DNA of 64,000 bases, taken from Streptomyces abyssalis. Its GTDB lineage: Bacteria > Actinomycetota > Actinomycetes > Streptomycetales > Streptomycetaceae. The position numbers and the translations under genes are program-made. Shown piece after piece: positions 16,115-25,199 of this stretch; positions within the stretch are counted from its first letter, which is position 1; each line of letters begins with the position of its first letter. The stretch is taken from contig NZ_LJGT01000041.1 of assembly GCF_001751365.1 (NCBI RefSeq), positions 428,208 through 492,207 on the forward strand, read 5' to 3'. The notes beneath the pieces are model-generated. The model made no database searches. It saw nothing but the letters and a program-made list of their open reading frames with translations, and was not told where the DNA came from.

Positions 16115-18001
16115 TCAGTCGCGGGGCCGGACGATCGTCCAGGGGCGCATCAGGTCGTCGTCCTCGTGCTCGAGAATGTGGCAGTGGGTGACGTACGTCG
16201 CCGGGAACTTGGTGCCGCTTCCCGCCAGCGACGCGATCGTATCCGTCGGAGGATCGAATTCCTGAATGATGATTCTCGTCACCATCTCCGAATAGGCCTT
16301 CACCGTGTCCTTGTAGGACCGTGCCTCGTCCGGGTCCGGCGGAATCGGCGGACCGGTGAGGTACTCGGTCAGCACCGGTTTGTCCGCCGGTTTGCGGCCA
16401 CCCTCGAGCCACTTCTCGTAATCCGCCTGATAGCCGGCCGCGTCGAGCGGCTGCCTGTTCAGGACCTGGAAGTTGACGAGGTGGACATGCATCGGGTGCG
16501 CGTCGTGGTTGGGATTGATGTATTCCCAGATCTCCGTCGAGCCTGCCTTGATGAAGTCCTGGGACGGCTCCATGAACGGCACCGCGTTGAACGTCATGGT
16601 GCCGAAGAGCTTTTGCTGGTACAGGACCCATTCCCGTCGGCGGGTCCTGGGTTTCGGCTTGATCGGTGAGACCGACGGCAGTTTGAGTTTCCTGGCGGGT
16701 GTCGTCCTGTCCGCGCCTCCGGACAGCCGTTCGGTGACCTTGAACTGCATGATTTCCGAGATTTCCGGCCCGGCGCCGCCGGGGTAGTGGACCGGCGCGT
16801 TGTAGTTCGTCAACGTGACGTTCGTCCCCATCGGCATCTCGCTGAAGTCGACGATCAAGTCGTACCGCTCGGCCGGCCCGATCAGGAAGTTCAGCATTTG
16901 CAGCGGGGTACGGAATCCGCCGTCCGTGCCGATCAGCCAGAACGGCAGTGTGGGTTGAGGCAGGACGTCCCTGGGGACAGCGAACTTCAGCCGCCAGTGA
17001 CGTTCGTTCGAGGCATTGAGAATGCGCAGCCGGTAGCGTCGCGGCTCGACGGCCAGGAAGGGGTATGCCTTGCCGTTGACGACCGGGGTGTCCTCGCCCT
17101 CCCTCTCGGTCATGGTGTAGGCGAGCGAGCCGTCCCGGTGGAACGACCGGTCCTGCAGGATGAGAGGGACCTCGAACTCGTCCCGCGGGAGCCCGAGTTG
17201 CTTGTCAGCGGGGTCGCGGACGAGGTAGAGACCGGCCAGACCCGCATAGATGTTGAGGCTGGTCATTCCCATGGCGTGATCGTGATACCAGAGCATCGAC
17301 GAACGTTCGCGGTTGGTGTACGCGTAGATCGCCTCGTTGCGCCGGACCCGGTCCGGGTCGAGCGTCGAGTAGGACTCGCCCTGAAAGCCGTCGGGGCTGA
17401 ACGACTGCATGGGCATGCCGTCGGACTGCGGCGCGGTGAAACCGCCGTGCTGATGTACGACGTTCCACACGTTGATGTTCGCGGGAAAGGGCGGGTGGCT
17501 CTTGTAGGGAGGCGGAGCGACCGGGGTGAGCTGGGGGTCTCCGCTGCGAATTCGGTCGATCACGAACTGGAACAGGTGGGTGGTCGGCAGCTCATTGCGG
17601 TATTTGACGACCGTCGGACGGTCCTTGGTGACGCTGAAGGTCGGCCCGAGATAGCCCATGCCCGTCGGCCGGTCGGGATTTTCCGGGTTCTTGGCCCAGT
17701 AACCCCACACGGTCGCCGGTCCGAGATCCCGGTGGAAGCGCCACGAGCCCTGCCGCATTGTGAACTCGTAGTAGTCGGCATCCGGATAGACGGAGGGATC
17801 CGGGACAGCGGTCTTCGGTCTGGGCAGCGGGTCGACGTACTTCTCCAGCGGAGGGGTCTGCGTCACCGAGGAGCCCGTGTCCCCATGCCCTGTCGCGGCC
17901 CCCGTCAACGCGTGTGCCCGTCCTCCCAGGACATCCAGCGGAAGCGACATCGCCGCACCGCCGACAGCGCCGGCCGTGAGGAATTTCCTTCGCGCAACCA
18001 T
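16115..18001 (-). CDS. Tat-exported multicopper oxidase (CotA/bilirubin-oxidase type)
   Basis: A 628-residue copper enzyme that oxidises phenols, bilirubin-like compounds or metals and reduces oxygen to water outside the membrane. The signal peptide has the twin-arginine motif VARRKFL followed by a hydrophobic stretch to about residue 33. Copper ligands are all present: VVHQHGG, LWYHDHAMG, HPMHVHLVNF and THCHILEHEDDDLM, the last carrying the type 1 copper axial Met. Size and spacing match three-domain CotA-like laccases, not two-domain small laccases. The AT-richer 230 bases upstream probably hold its promoter. Confidence 0.93.
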   Translation of the reverse strand: MVARRKFLTAGAVGGAAMSLPLDVLGGRAHALTGAATGHGDTGSSVTQTPPLEKYVDPLPRPKTAVPDPSVYPDADYYEFTMRQGSWRFHRDLGPATVWGYWAKNPENPDRPTGMGYLGPTFSVTKDRPTVVKYRNELPTTHLFQFVIDRIRSGDPQLTPVAPPPYKSHPPFPANINVWNVVHQHGGFTAPQSDGMPMQSFSPDGFQGESYSTLDPDRVRRNEAIYAYTNRERSSMLWYHDHAMGMTSLNIYAGLAGLYLVRDPADKQLGLPRDEFEVPLILQDRSFHRDGSLAYTMTEREGEDTPVVNGKAYPFLAVEPRRYRLRILNASNERHWRLKFAVPRDVLPQPTLPFWLIGTDGGFRTPLQMLNFLIGPAERYDLIVDFSEMPMGTNVTLTNYNAPVHYPGGAGPEISEIMQFKVTERLSGGADRTTPARKLKLPSVSPIKPKPRTRRREWVLYQQKLFGTMTFNAVPFMEPSQDFIKAGSTEIWEYINPNHDAHPMHVHLVNFQVLNRQPLDAAGYQADYEKWLEGGRKPADKPVLTEYLTGPPIPPDPDEARSYKDTVKAYSEMVTRIIIQEFDPPTDTIASLAGSGTKFPATYVTHCHILEHEDDDLMRPWTIVRPRD

Positions 18002-18229
18002 CGTCTCCAGCCCTTCCGTCGCCTCACGTGAGGTTCAACAGATACAGGGCCGGTCCGTACGTCGCGGAAATATCCCGTTCCAGGCTGAGAAAATCACTCA
18101 TTGAGTCGATCTCGGCACTAATTCAGCCGCCTGGGAAATTGGAACCGAATTATCATCGCAAATCCGAGTGTATGTTAAGACCGTGTCACTCGGACCGGCC
18201 CGGAATCTGCTGCGGCCGGGACGGTTTGC

Positions 18230-18652
18230 TCAGAAGAGATCCTCGCCGGGCAGGTCGGCGGCCTGGCGGATCCAGCTCGCAATGAGCTCCTCGTCGAGCT
18301 CCTCATCCTCATGGATGTCGAGGTAGCGCACGTGCTCATGCTTGGAGTCGCCCGGGGGCAGCGGGTCCAGCGATGAGCCGTTGAGCCAGGTCACCTTTAC
18401 GTACCTTGTGAAGCAGTGGAAGCTGAGGAACCATCCGTTGCCTTCAACGCCGTAGAAGGGCGAGTTCCAGCGGACGGCCTTGCCCACCCGGGGGACGGTA
18501 CGCACGATGAGGGCGTCCAGACGGCGGCCGACATCGCGTTTCCAGCCCGGCATCGCAGCGATATAGGCCTGGACAGGCTCATCGCCGTCGCTCTTCGGAA
18601 TCTGAGGGTTGCCGCCTGACAACAGTCGCGGCTTCTCCGGCCGATCTGCCAT
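18230..18652 (-). CDS. DUF1801 (YdhG-like) protein
   Basis: A 140-residue cytoplasmic protein with the DUF1801 pattern: VQAYIAAMPGWKRDVGRRLD, then VRTVPRVGKAVRWNSPFYG and WFLSFHCFTRYVKVTW. Function is unknown in the family. I chose the ATG at 18652, not the one at 18661, because TAGCAT (18665-18660 on this strand) looks like the -10 hexamer and its AT plus the next G makes the upstream ATG; the spacing of seven bases to 18652 suggests a leaderless message. Confidence 0.75.
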   Translation of the reverse strand: MADRPEKPRLLSGGNPQIPKSDGDEPVQAYIAAMPGWKRDVGRRLDALIVRTVPRVGKAVRWNSPFYGVEGNGWFLSFHCFTRYVKVTWLNGSSLDPLPPGDSKHEHVRYLDIHEDEELDEELIASWIRQAADLPGEDLF

Positions 18653-18823
18653 GCGCGTCATGCTAACGGGACGGCGCGATCGTCGGACGACGAGCTGGTT
18701 CCCACTCGCTTGGGCACGATGGCGGCCGGCGGTGGGGGGTGGTGTCCATGGGGACGTGACTGAACAATATGAGGCGAGGCTGCAAGTGCATGCCTTTTCA
18801 CTCGGGAACCCGGAGCTCTCGCC

Positions 18824-19315
18824 ATGAAGTACACCGTCTCCATCGAGATCTCCCTGCCGCGGGAGAGGGCGGTACAGCTGCTCGCCGACCCGGCACACAT
18901 GGCGAAGTGGCTGCGGGGTCTGGTATTGCATGAGCCGCTGAGCGGGGTGCACGGTCAGGTCGGTACCAAATCGCGGGTCGTGCTGCAGACGGGGAAGCAG
19001 AAGATGGAGTGCACCGAGACCATCACGCGCCGGGAACCGGCAGACCTTAACGGGATCCCGAGCGGGAGCGTCGTCCACTTCGACCGCGAGATCGTCGGCG
19101 ATGGCATGTGGAGCGCCGTGCGCGACCGGCTGACCGAAGCCGGCCCGGAGACGACGCTCTGGGTGAGCGAGAGCGAATACCGTTTCAGCGGTTTGCTGAT
19201 GCGGCTGGTGGCGCTCCTGATGCCCGGCGCCTTCCGCAAGCAGTCGCTGCAGCACATGCAGGACTTCAAGGCCTTCGCCGAGCAGGGCAAGGACGTCCGC
19301 GAAGCGAAGGAGTGA
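18824..19315 (+). CDS. SRPBCC (START-like) superfamily protein
   Basis: A 163-residue protein with the START/polyketide-cyclase-like fold: N-terminal strand YTVSIEISLPRERAVQLLAD, helix PAHMAKWLRGL, central strands and the long C-terminal helix KQSLQHMQDFKAFAEQG. Such proteins bind hydrophobic ligands or act on stress-related lipids; the substrate is not predictable. It stands alone, divergent from the DUF1801 gene with which it shares a promoter region. Confidence 0.75.
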   Translation: MKYTVSIEISLPRERAVQLLADPAHMAKWLRGLVLHEPLSGVHGQVGTKSRVVLQTGKQKMECTETITRREPADLNGIPSGSVVHFDREIVGDGMWSAVRDRLTEAGPETTLWVSESEYRFSGLLMRLVALLMPGAFRKQSLQHMQDFKAFAEQGKDVREAKE

Positions 19316-19439
19316 TCTACGGCCGGCGTTCGTCTCCCGGAGAGTGGTGAGCAGCCGACGTGACCGCGGGCCGACCCACCGATCACCAGCGCCCGGTGAG
19401 AGGGCGGTGCAAAGGGGGATCTGAACTCACGGGTCATCA

Positions 19440-19455
19440 GGTAACCTCCGGTAAC
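19440..19455. repeat. GGTAAC direct repeat, 10-bp period
   Basis: GGTAAC at 19440-19445 and 19450-19455 lie one helical turn apart, about 110 bases upstream of the interrupted symporter gene. It could be an activator site; no other evidence. Confidence 0.25.
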
Positions 19456-19994
19456 GCCGACTTGCCATGCCGCATCCCCGAGGGCACGGGCGCCCCGTGA
19501 GCCCGCGATCATCACCGGAGCAATCAGGATGACCTCCCGCTCACCGAACAGGCTGTTCGGCACATGAACGACTTCCTCGAACCACGTTTCCTTGCCGTGT
19601 GCCTGTTCTTGCTGTTCATAGCCGTCTGCCTGTTCGTGGCCATGTGGGTCAGCCCCGATCTGCGTACGGGCGACGGCTTCTTCCGCGAGGGCAAGCAGCT
19701 CGGCACCGTGCCCACCGGCCTGGCCTTCGCCGGCGACATCATGCCGACCGCCGCCGTGCTCTACCTGATCGGCACCGTCGCCTTCGGGGGTCTCGACGGA
19801 GTGATCATCTTCTGCTGTGCGGCCGCGTCTCCGTTGCTGATGCGGAGCTGGCTGGCCGCCAGGCTGCCGGCGGCCAGAGGCCGGACCTTCGGCGAGATCG
19901 TCACCCGCCACCTGCCGCACGGGCGCGCCAAGCGTTGGGTGGGGATCGCGTGCCTGATGGCCGTCGTGCCTCTGCTCATCGGGCAGCTCCAGCC

Positions 19995-20000
19995 GCTAGG
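19995..20000. repeat. Target-site duplication, left copy
   Basis: GCTAGG here is repeated at 21053-21058 on the other side of the element. The CTAG core fits the NCTAGN target known for IS481. Confidence 0.9.
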
Positions 20001-20025
20001 TGTATTGATCATGAGCGTTGTTAAC
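20001..20025 (+). repeat. IS left terminal inverted repeat
   Basis: Imperfect 25-bp inverted repeat partner of 21028-21052; the first eight bases and the internal GCGTTGTT block are identical between ends. Confidence 0.85.
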
Positions 20026-20100
20026 TCTGGGGTCTTGATCAATAGCGAAGACCTCCGCTGTGGTGGAGCTGTCTAAGGACTGCACCGCAGGGAGGTCTTC

Positions 20101-21057
20101 GTGTCCCACCGTAATGCCCGTCTGACTGTTCATGGCAGGCGGCTGCTGGTCGATCGTGTCCGTTCCGGCTGTCCCGTCGCTCATGTTGCGGGTGCGATGG
20201 GGATCTCCCGGGTCACCGCCCACAAGTGGGTCCGCCGCTGGCGCCGGGAGGGCGAAGCAGGGCTGCACGACCGCTCCAGCCGACCGCACACCACGCCGCG
20301 TCGCACCCCGGCCGCAGACGAGGCCCGGGTGTGCGAACTGCGCCGGATCCGCAAGCTGGGACCGGCCAGGATCGGGCCGATCCTGGGCCTGCCCGCCTCG
20401 ACCGTTCACCGGATACTGACGCGGCATGGTCTGCACCGGCTGGCCTGGATGGACCGACCCACTGGAACCGTGATCCGACGCTACGAACGCGCGGCTCCCG
20501 GCGAGTTGGTACACGTCGATGTCAAGAAGCTCGGACGTATCCCCGATGGCGGCGGCTGGCGTGTCCACGGCCGGGCCGAGAGCCGGCTCACCAAGACCGG
20601 TGTCGGCTTCGATTACATCCACTCCGCCGTCGATGACCACAGCCGCCTGGCCTACAGCGAGGTCCACACCGATGAGAAGGCAGCCACATGCGCCGGCTTC
20701 CTCTACCGAGCGGCCGCCCACTTTGCCCACCACGGCATCCGCCGCATCGAGCGGGTGCTGACCGACAACGCCTGGTCCTACCGCAAGAGCAGCTTGTTCC
20801 AGCAGGCTCTGACCGATCTCGGCGCGACGGGCAAGCGCACCCGCGCCTACCGGCCACAGACCAACGGCAAGGTCGAGCGCTTCAACCGCACCCTTCTCGA
20901 TGAATGGGCCTACCAACAGCCCTACGCCAGCAACGCAGAGCGCACAGCCGCACTGGACAGCTTCCTGCACACCTACAACCACCACCGATGCCACACAGCA
21001 CTCGGAGGCCAGCCACCAATCAGCCGTGTGAACAACGCATCAGGTCAATACAGCTAG
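20101..21057 (+). CDS. IS481-family transposase
   Basis: A 318-residue DDE transposase. Residues 1-60 are a helix-turn-helix (SHVAGAMGISRVTAHKWVRR read as HVAGAMGISRVTAHKWV), and the integrase core follows from about 130, with catalytic Asp in LVHVDVKK, Asp in RVLTDNAWSY and Glu in NGKVERFNRTLLDEW. The GTG at 20101 is preceded by GGGAGG at good spacing. The last two codons extend past the element: the stop codon TAG at 21055-21057 lies inside the duplicated target GCTAGG, so the host target supplies the termination codon. Confidence 0.93.
   Translation: MSHRNARLTVHGRRLLVDRVRSGCPVAHVAGAMGISRVTAHKWVRRWRREGEAGLHDRSSRPHTTPRRTPAADEARVCELRRIRKLGPARIGPILGLPASTVHRILTRHGLHRLAWMDRPTGTVIRRYERAAPGELVHVDVKKLGRIPDGGGWRVHGRAESRLTKTGVGFDYIHSAVDDHSRLAYSEVHTDEKAATCAGFLYRAAAHFAHHGIRRIERVLTDNAWSYRKSSLFQQALTDLGATGKRTRAYRPQTNGKVERFNRTLLDEWAYQQPYASNAERTAALDSFLHTYNHHRCHTALGGQPPISRVNNASGQYS
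21028..21052 (-). repeat. IS right terminal inverted repeat
   Basis: Partner of 20001-20025. It lies entirely within the 3' end of the transposase coding sequence. Confidence 0.85.
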
Positions 21058-21058
21058 G
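21053..21058. repeat. Target-site duplication, right copy
   Basis: GCTAGG, identical to 19995-20000; contains the transposase stop codon. Confidence 0.9.
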
Positions 21059-22356
21059 CCACGCCGCCCAACTGATCGGGCTGGACGATACGTTCTCCCG
21101 GCGGATGATCGTCGTGCTGGCGGGCGGCCTGATCCTCGCCTGTGCCGCGATCGGCGCAGCCCGCGGCGCGACCATGCACCAGATCGGCACGGTCGCCTCG
21201 TTCCTGCTGGTCGCCCCGGTGATGGCGGTCATGGTGCTGCTGCGCTTCGACGGTGACATCGGCACGTTGCTGGAGGCCGCCGAGCGGGAGCAGGGAAGCA
21301 CAGGGGCCTATCTCGGCACCGGGGGACTCTTCGGAGGGGGCATCGCCGGGCACCTGGACCTCCTCGGCTTCGCCGGATGCGTGCTGGTCGGTGCCGCCTT
21401 CCTGCCGCACATCGCGGTCCGCCTGGCCGGGTCACCGGATGCACTCAGCGCCCGGAAAGCGGCCGGTGTGGGGGCGGCCGCCCTGTGCTTTCTCGTGAGC
21501 ACCGCCCTGTTCCTCGGCTTCGGCACCGCCGCCCTGGTCGGGCGTGAAGAGCTGGCCCAGGAGGGGCAGTTCGGCGGTGTGAACCTGGCCTTGCTCGCCA
21601 TCGCCCTGGACGGCAGCGAGACAGGCGAGGTGGGCAAGCTCATGTTCTTCATCATGTGCGCCGTCTTCCTCACGATTCTCGCGTCCGCGTCCGTGATGCT
21701 GTTGTCCGCGTCCGCGTCGATCGTGCACGACCTGGGCCGCAGTGGCGGCGCCGAGGTGGAACCGGACGCCCGCCGCGACGGAGGAGCGGTGCGGGCCCGT
21801 TCAGCCATGGTCGGCCTTGGCGTCGTCTGCATCCTGGTCGCGGCGCTGACGATCGACGTGAGCCCGCAGTTCTGGCTGGTCCTCACCTACACGGAAACGG
21901 TCTCGACGCTGCTGCCGCTGCTTGTGTTCGCTCTGGGCAAGCGGCAGATCCCAGGCGCTGCGATCAGGTACTGCGTCATGGTGACCACCGTGATCAACCT
22001 GACCCTGATCTTCCTCTCGCCCTTGGTCTCGGGCACCACCCACGCGCTCTTCCCGGGTGCCGACTGGAGCGTGTGGCCGCTGTACTCACCGAGCCTGCTG
22101 AGCGTGCCGACTGGATTCCTGATCTGCTGGGCCTTCAGCCGCCGCGGAACCGCATCCCCTCAGCTGACAGGCCGCTCCGTGCCGACCGAGAGTGCTCAAG
22201 GCTGATCAGCAGCGGGCGCGGGCGGCGCCGGAGCAGGCCGGAACGGTCAGCCCTTTTCAGCGCCGACTGTCGATGCCGCACGACGCGCACCGCCGCCGGC
22301 CCCCGCGCTCCCCGCACTGTCCCCCCAGGGCTCAGGCAGCGCATACTGAACTCACG

Positions 22357-22578
22357 ATGACGAAGCCCTCCGCGCCTCGGCGCCACTTGCGCACAAGCCC
22401 CTTCAAGGCTCCGGCCGAACCGTTGATCAAGCACTTCGCGCTGGGAGACCGCGTCTCACACGACCGATACGGCCTCGGAAGGATCATCGGCGTCGAGGAC
22501 GGGATCGCGATGCTCGTCGACTTCGGCTCCCTGCAGGCCCGGATCGTCAGCCCGTACACGGGGATGGACAAGCTCTGA
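22357..22578 (+). CDS. Small CarD/Tudor-like basic protein
   Basis: A 73-residue protein. The N-terminal 27 residues are basic and disordered-looking; the rest, FALGDRVSHDRYGLGRIIGVED and a few more strands ending GMDKL, resembles the Tudor-like fold found at the C-terminus of UvrD/PcrA helicases and in CarD-type RNA polymerase binders, where GDRV.H..YG.G.V is characteristic. It probably binds RNA polymerase or another protein, but that is inference. CATACT at 22342-22347 ends nine bases before the ATG and there is no ribosome site, so the leader is very short or absent. Confidence 0.7.
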   Translation: MTKPSAPRRHLRTSPFKAPAEPLIKHFALGDRVSHDRYGLGRIIGVEDGIAMLVDFGSLQARIVSPYTGMDKL

Positions 22579-22976
22579 CGTCGTGACCCGGGTCTGTCGG
22601 CCGCAGAGCTCGGCCCGTCGCCGGATGTCCGCCGGCAGGTCCGGGATATCAGCCCGTACCGGATGATCCTTCCCGCGCGGAGCTCACTCCTGAGTGAGCT
22701 CCGCGACATCACTGGATGCTCGCACTCCGCCGAACGCTTGGGCCAGGGGCGGTCTTGAGCGAGCTGTTCGCCGCCGCACGGCCACGGGAGTGCGGTGAGA
22801 GCAGCCCGCAGGGGCCGTTGCCGTTCGAGGAGGTCGGTGCTGTCGGCCCATTGATCCACGCTTCCGGACAGGGGCAGGGAGCGCAGCTCGGGGCTCAGGC
22901 CCGGCCACCGATCGGAGGGTTCGGCGGACGGCGGTCGGCGGCGGACGAGTTCGGCATGCCGCTCCGCTCTCGCCGG
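22579..22976. other. Gene-free interval with one hairpin
   Basis: Between two convergent genes. Frames on both strands lack ribosome sites and resemble nothing I know; apart from the hairpin at 22676-22705 I see nothing in it. Confidence 0.5.
22676..22705. terminator. Perfect 14-bp inverted repeat, probable terminator
   Basis: Arms 22676-22689 and 22692-22705 are perfectly complementary with two bases between them (in practice a loop of about six). It lies between convergent genes and could end transcription from either. Confidence 0.6.
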
Positions 22977-23801
22977 TCAGCGCTCGTCGACCGAGGTGAG
23001 GAAGTCCTCCAGCAGCGAGCTGACGATGGCCGGCTGTTCGAGTGTGCTGGTGTGCCCGGCGTCGGGCACCACTTCCAGGCGTGCGCCGTCGATGCCTGCC
23101 GCGATCCGTTCCGCCCTGGCCGGCGGCGTGGCGACGTCGGCCTCGCCGACGACGACCAGGGTGGGCAGCGCGATGTTCCTGAGTTCGTCCCGTACGGGTA
23201 CACGGTTCGCGACGCCCAGCACCGCCTTGCGGATTCCCGCGCGATCGCAACGCCGCAGACGCCGAGTCCACTCACGTACGAGCGGCTCGCTCGCCGGAGA
23301 TGACAGGAAAGGCGCCCCGAACATCAAGGGCAGCACTTGCCTCCGTACCGGGGTGATGCCGACGACCCGGTAGACCGAGGCGAGGAGCCGGTGCCGCTTG
23401 GCCTCAGCGGGGTCCTCCTCATCGGCGCTGGTGTCCAGCAGGGACAGCGAGCGGAGCAGTTCACCACGCCGGGCGGCGAGACGCTGACCGACGAAGCCGC
23501 CCATCGACAGACCCACGAAGTGGACGGGAGCGAGGCCGAGTTCCTCGATGAGGGCCGCGGCATCTTCGGCGAGGGTGTCCATGTCGTAACCGGAAGAAGT
23601 GGCCGGGCTGTCGCCCTGGCCCCGCCAGTCCAGGGTGACGCAGCGGTAGCGCCGCCGCAGGACCTCGATCTGCGGGTGGAACATCCAGCCGCTGAACAGC
23701 AGCCCGTGGCCGAACACGACGGTGGGAGCATCGGGCCTGCCCGTGGGAGCTCCCGTGTCCGTGTAGGCAACCGTCGCACCGTTGACCTGCAGTGTCGCCA
23801 T
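22977..23801 (-). CDS. Alpha/beta-fold hydrolase
   Basis: A 274-residue cytoplasmic hydrolase. The oxyanion strand FGHGLLFSGWMF, the nucleophile elbow HFVGLSMGG with Ser99, an acid in VVVGEADVATPP and the His in VVPDAGHTSTLE form the expected triad. It resembles esterases and haloalkane-dehalogenase-like or 3-oxoadipate-enol-lactonase-like hydrolases; the substrate is unknown. The ATG at 23801 is preceded by AAGGA about ten bases upstream. Confidence 0.85.
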   Translation of the reverse strand: MATLQVNGATVAYTDTGAPTGRPDAPTVVFGHGLLFSGWMFHPQIEVLRRRYRCVTLDWRGQGDSPATSSGYDMDTLAEDAAALIEELGLAPVHFVGLSMGGFVGQRLAARRGELLRSLSLLDTSADEEDPAEAKRHRLLASVYRVVGITPVRRQVLPLMFGAPFLSSPASEPLVREWTRRLRRCDRAGIRKAVLGVANRVPVRDELRNIALPTLVVVGEADVATPPARAERIAAGIDGARLEVVPDAGHTSTLEQPAIVSSLLEDFLTSVDER

Positions 23802-24014
23802 CAGTGAGTCCTTGTCAGGATCGCGTCTTGATATCGGGCCGTGGGGCTGGTGCCCGGACCGGCGGTGTCCGAAGCTCCGCTGCTGCGCCGAGGTCTCCGC
23901 GATGAGGACCGATCGCCGCCGCAGCACAGTGACTTCCTCACTGGTTGCCGGTGCCGGTCTTGAGTAGAGATTACTCATCCGTGATTCCACGGGGCCCGTG
24001 TTCCATTGGCGCGC

Positions 24015-25115
24015 ATGAACATGAACGGGGGCTCGGTGAGGATCGAGCGCTTTCTGATACGCAGTGGACTTCCGCAGTTGGTGCCCGGATGGACCGCACG
24101 CACCCACGTCGTGCCCCGGATGCTGCCCTCTCTTGCCTTCTTCGCCGCGTTCGTGACGGTCGTCATCACGCGAGACGGAATCTTTGCGGAGATATCGCCT
24201 TTTGCGGCCGGTTCGGCGGCAGGTGTCGCTGTATGGGTTCTGTGCGGAAAGCTGCGCGCGCACGTGTGGGAACTGCCTCGATGGGTCGTTCTCGGGATCA
24301 CGGTCCTTTTCCTCGCTCTGCCCTGGACGGTCATCCTCCTCCATTACGCCGCCGACCGCGGGGCATGGGTGGCGACAGGCAATGAGGCCGGCGGCATCCC
24401 CGCAGGCCTTGCCGCATTCTTGGTCGGCATTCTCATCACAGCAACAGCAGTCGTCTGGCTGGTCGTCAGCTACGCCGGAGTGCAATTCGGGGTCGTCGCT
24501 CTCGTCCGGGTCGCGTTCATGCAGTCCCTGGGCGATCTCAGGAACTCAGTACGACTTCACGGTCGGGCTCTTCCGGCCATGCTCTTCGTCACCTTCCTCG
24601 GCTTCTTCGCGGGAGAGATGTGGCAACTCGGCGCCCATCTCACCTGGCTGCGCACGGTGTTGATCCTGTGCCTGTTCGCCCTGGTCGCCACCGCGGCCGG
24701 CGCCAGCCACCTGCGGGACGAACTCGACGCCCTGGAGGATGTGAACCTCACCAAGCGGCAGATGCGCAACGTGCTGACCGTCCTGGCGACGCGCCAGCTC
24801 GTTCAGGCGACAGTCGTCGGCGTGGCCATCTTCGCCTTCTTCGCCGTGCTGGGCGTCGTCGCCGTCGATCCGCAGACCGCGGAGACCTGGGTGGGCGCCA
24901 AGCCCGACGCTTCGGTCATACCCGGTGTCCCGCAGGCCCTCCTGCGGTGCGCCGCGCTTCTCGCGGGCTTCGGAGCGACGAACTTCGTGGTTAGCACCAT
25001 GACTGATCGCGACGCCCGCAGCGAGTTCTTCCGCCCGATCGTCAGCGACCTGGAGGAGAGCCTGAGGCGGTGGGCCGAGGCGACGCGGCCGGCACCCGAA
25101 CCCGTCCCGGCGTAG
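24015..25115 (+). CDS. Polytopic membrane protein, unknown function
   Basis: A 366-residue protein with about eight hydrophobic segments, for example MLPSLAFFAAFVTVVIT, WVVLGITVLFLALPWTVIL and GIPAGLAAFLVGILITATA, and a soluble acidic C-terminus that ends in a charged helix (FFRPIVSDLEESLRRW). No family recognised. An upstream TTG at 24006 is possible, but I prefer the ATG at 24015 or 24021. It is divergent from the hydrolase gene. Confidence 0.7.
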   Translation: MNMNGGSVRIERFLIRSGLPQLVPGWTARTHVVPRMLPSLAFFAAFVTVVITRDGIFAEISPFAAGSAAGVAVWVLCGKLRAHVWELPRWVVLGITVLFLALPWTVILLHYAADRGAWVATGNEAGGIPAGLAAFLVGILITATAVVWLVVSYAGVQFGVVALVRVAFMQSLGDLRNSVRLHGRALPAMLFVTFLGFFAGEMWQLGAHLTWLRTVLILCLFALVATAAGASHLRDELDALEDVNLTKRQMRNVLTVLATRQLVQATVVGVAIFAFFAVLGVVAVDPQTAETWVGAKPDASVIPGVPQALLRCAALLAGFGATNFVVSTMTDRDARSEFFRPIVSDLEESLRRWAEATRPAPEPVPA

Positions 25116-25199
25116 GAGGACGGTGGTCGTGGCGTAGTAGGACGGAGCGCGTCATGACAAGGCGGCACGTCTTCCTGGGCAGCAGCGGTCGGCCCAGCC

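Larger units (their letters stand above)
20001..21052 (+). mobile_element. Complete IS481-family insertion sequence, 1052 bp
   Basis: The element starts TGTATTGA and ends TCAATACA. The outer 25 bases of each end match in inverted orientation at 19 of 25 positions (20001-20025 and 21028-21052, with blocks TGTATTGA and GCGTTGTT identical). It is flanked by the 6-bp direct repeat GCTAGG and carries one transposase gene reading from left to right. Intact ends, an intact gene and a reconstructable target say it moved recently and may be active. Confidence 0.92.
19564..22205 (+). pseudogene. Sodium/solute symporter gene interrupted by an IS481-type element
   Basis: A membrane permease of the sodium/solute symporter (SSS) type split in two. 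The 5' part (19564-20000) encodes the first helices, with RTGDGFFREGKQLG and GLAFAGDIMPTAAVLY typical of the family; the 3' part (21059-22205) carries the remaining helices, including PVMAVMVLLRF and FLTILASASVMLLSASASI. Removing the 1052-bp insert and one copy of the 6-bp duplication rejoins the frame exactly (...QLQPLGHAAQLIG...) to give 527 residues with no other lesion, so the insertion is recent. As it stands, translation from the 5' end runs on into the element and stops at 20076. The 3' part might still be made from internal starts such as 21103, but would lack the first helices. Confidence 0.88.

Noticed and set aside
20904..21058. Apparent N-terminus of the 3' symporter frame lying inside the transposase gene
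   Set aside because: It is the out-of-frame reading of transposase DNA; symporter sequence resumes only at the junction at 21059.
22684..23271. Minus-strand frame overlapping the alpha/beta hydrolase gene
   Set aside because: Out of frame with the hydrolase and composed of Arg/Pro/Ala runs; shadow.
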